Origin: an uncultured Bacillota bacterium
GTDB taxonomy: Bacteria > Bacillota_I > Bacilli_A > RFN20 > CAG-631
Direction: 5' to 3'
Length of the DNA stretch: 24,349 bases
Assembly (NCBI GenBank): GCA_905197115.1
Contig: CAJJXN010000017.1
Span: 1-24,349, forward strand
The notes beneath the pieces are model-generated. The model saw only the letters and a program-made list of their open reading frames with translations. It had not been told where the DNA came from and made no database searches. A program made the translations under genes and the position numbers. Of this stretch, positions 23,548 to 24,349 are shown one piece after another. Position 1 is the stretch's first letter; the number at the start of each line of letters is the position of its first letter.

Positions 23548-23799
23548 CTATACTGCTAATTTTTCAAGAACATATTTTTGAAAAACATCATCGAAGTTGC
23601 TTGTAGTAACCCCACAAACAACTTCGTCATCAATTTTAATACTTACTCCACTACTTGAACATTTTCCTAAACAAAAGGAGGCTTTTAAATTTACTTTATC
23701 TTCTAAGTGATGATAAGAAATTTTTTCTTTCAACTTATTAATAATAGAGTAAGAACCTTTGATGTGACAAGAACTACCTACACATACTGAAATCTCCAT
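23548..23799 (-). CDS. Small thioredoxin-like [2Fe-2S] ferredoxin (NuoE C-terminal type)
   Basis: The 83 residues correspond to the C-terminal thioredoxin-like half of NuoE. Four Cys in the family pattern, C6 and C11 in C-V-G-S-S-C and C43 and C47 in C-L-G-K-C, bind one [2Fe-2S] cluster. The N-terminal helical half of NuoE is absent, and no NuoF partner follows. Free-standing versions of this size commonly precede hydS-like genes. It probably exchanges electrons with the adjacent sensory hydrogenase, which is inference from position. The ATG has AGGAGG 8 nt upstream and lies 13 bp after adhE. Confidence 0.88.
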   Translation of the reverse strand: MEISVCVGSSCHIKGSYSIINKLKEKISYHHLEDKVNLKASFCLGKCSSSGVSIKIDDEVVCGVTTSNFDDVFQKYVLEKLAV

Positions 23800-23812
23800 T
23801 TGTTTAAACCTC

Positions 23813-24349
23813 CTAGTTTCCTTTATAGGCTTTTCTTAAAATAACTTTCATATCTTCTACTAATGGTACACGTGGATTTGCTGGTGAACATTGATCTTCA
23901 TATGCCATCATTGCGATTGAATCAATATTTGCTTCAAAATCTTTTTCATCAATGCCAGTTGCAGCAAAATTCATATCAATACCAATGTTTTTACCTAATT
24001 GATCCACTGCCTTAGCTAAACTTTCAACCCCTTCTTGTGGAGTGGTTGCAGGTAAACCTAATAGTTTAGCAATTTGTTGGAATTTTTCATGTGCGCAATA
24101 ATAATTATATTTTGGCCATGTAGATAATTTTTGAGGAATTGTTCCATTGTAACGAATGACATGAGGTAATAAAATCGCATTCGCTTTACCATGTGGAACA
24201 TGGAATACTCCACCAATTTTATGAGCAAGTGAGTGGTTCATTCCTAAGAAAGCATTTGCAAATGCCATTCCAGCAATGGTTGAAGCATTATGCATTTTTT
24301 CTCTAGCTTCTAAATCATTTTTACCATTCTTAACTGCTCTTGGTAAATA
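23813..24349 (-). CDS. adhE: Bifunctional acetaldehyde-CoA/alcohol dehydrogenase AdhE, C-terminal end
   Basis: Only the last 178 residues, from the iron-dependent alcohol dehydrogenase half, are present; the gene enters from the right edge. The reading frame stays open through the edge (Y-L-P-R-A-V-K-N-G before the internal Met at 24295), so that Met is not a start. The Fe-binding region is clear: G-M-N-H-S-L-A-H-K-I-G-G, then F-H-V-P-H-G-K-A-N-A-I-L-L-P. The terminus resembles AdhE, with D-Q-C-S-P-A-N-P-R-V-P-L and a final A-Y-K-G-N. AdhE converts acetyl-CoA to ethanol with two NADH and often forms spirosomes. A stand-alone iron alcohol dehydrogenase is possible, but the sequence is AdhE-like. 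The stop lies 13 bp before the [2Fe-2S] gene, implying co-transcription with the hydrogen-sensing cluster. Confidence 0.9.
   Translation of the reverse strand, partial: YLPRAVKNGKNDLEAREKMHNASTIAGMAFANAFLGMNHSLAHKIGGVFHVPHGKANAILLPHVIRYNGTIPQKLSTWPKYNYYCAHEKFQQIAKLLGLPATTPQEGVESLAKAVDQLGKNIGIDMNFAATGIDEKDFEANIDSIAMMAYEDQCSPANPRVPLVEDMKVILRKAYKGN

Noticed and set aside
23813..24295. Separate 160-residue gene starting at the Met at 24295
   Set aside because: The frame stays open to the window edge and the residues before that Met match AdhE, so it is an internal Met.

Overview
The window comes from an AT-rich, low-GC Gram-positive-type bacterium (Bacillota). The PolC-type replicative polymerase, the rpsB-tsf-pyrH-frr-uppS-cdsA-dxr-rseP-polC gene order, an LtaS-like phosphoglycerol transferase, clean Shine-Dalgarno sites and the anaerobic AdhE/[FeFe]-hydrogenase genes fit an anaerobic, fermentative member of the Bacilli/Erysipelotrichia area. 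I cannot name a genus. Every gene found is on the minus strand, so the layout below runs from high to low coordinates, in the direction of transcription.

(1) 24349-19232 is a fermentation and hydrogen module. The 3' end of adhE is followed at 13 bp by a small thioredoxin-like [2Fe-2S] protein, a PAS-containing sensory-type [FeFe]-hydrogenase (HydS-like), a SpoIIE/PP2C phosphatase overlapping it by 8 bp, and a second [FeFe]-hydrogenase with all H-cluster cysteines. The spacing implies one transcript. The likely logic is that HydS senses H2 or redox state, the phosphatase passes the signal on, and the second hydrogenase and AdhE dispose of reductant. (2) A gap of about 370 bp (19231-18862) holds a strong hairpin and a promoter.

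(3) 18861-14472 carries two envelope genes: a lipoprotein with a GHL10-type glycoside-hydrolase-like domain, and an LtaS-like membrane sulfatase-fold enzyme. The second has its own promoter overlapped by a perfect dyad. (4) 14426-721 is the conserved information/envelope operon: rpsB, tsf, pyrH, frr, uppS, cdsA, dxr, rseP, polC, a C-terminally shortened glmU, and prs. It starts at a near-consensus promoter and an rpsB leader with competing pairings. Intrinsic terminators lie inside it after tsf and after frr, so expression is probably stepped.

(5) 675-1 shows a promoter, a yybP-ykoY-type (Mn2+) riboswitch and an intrinsic terminator, followed by the 5' part of an SPFH/band-7 membrane protein gene that runs off the window. 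This riboswitch and its unusual downstream gene, together with the adhE-linked hydrogen-sensing cluster, are the most interesting parts. No tRNA, rRNA, CRISPR, insertion sequence or plus-strand gene was recognised.
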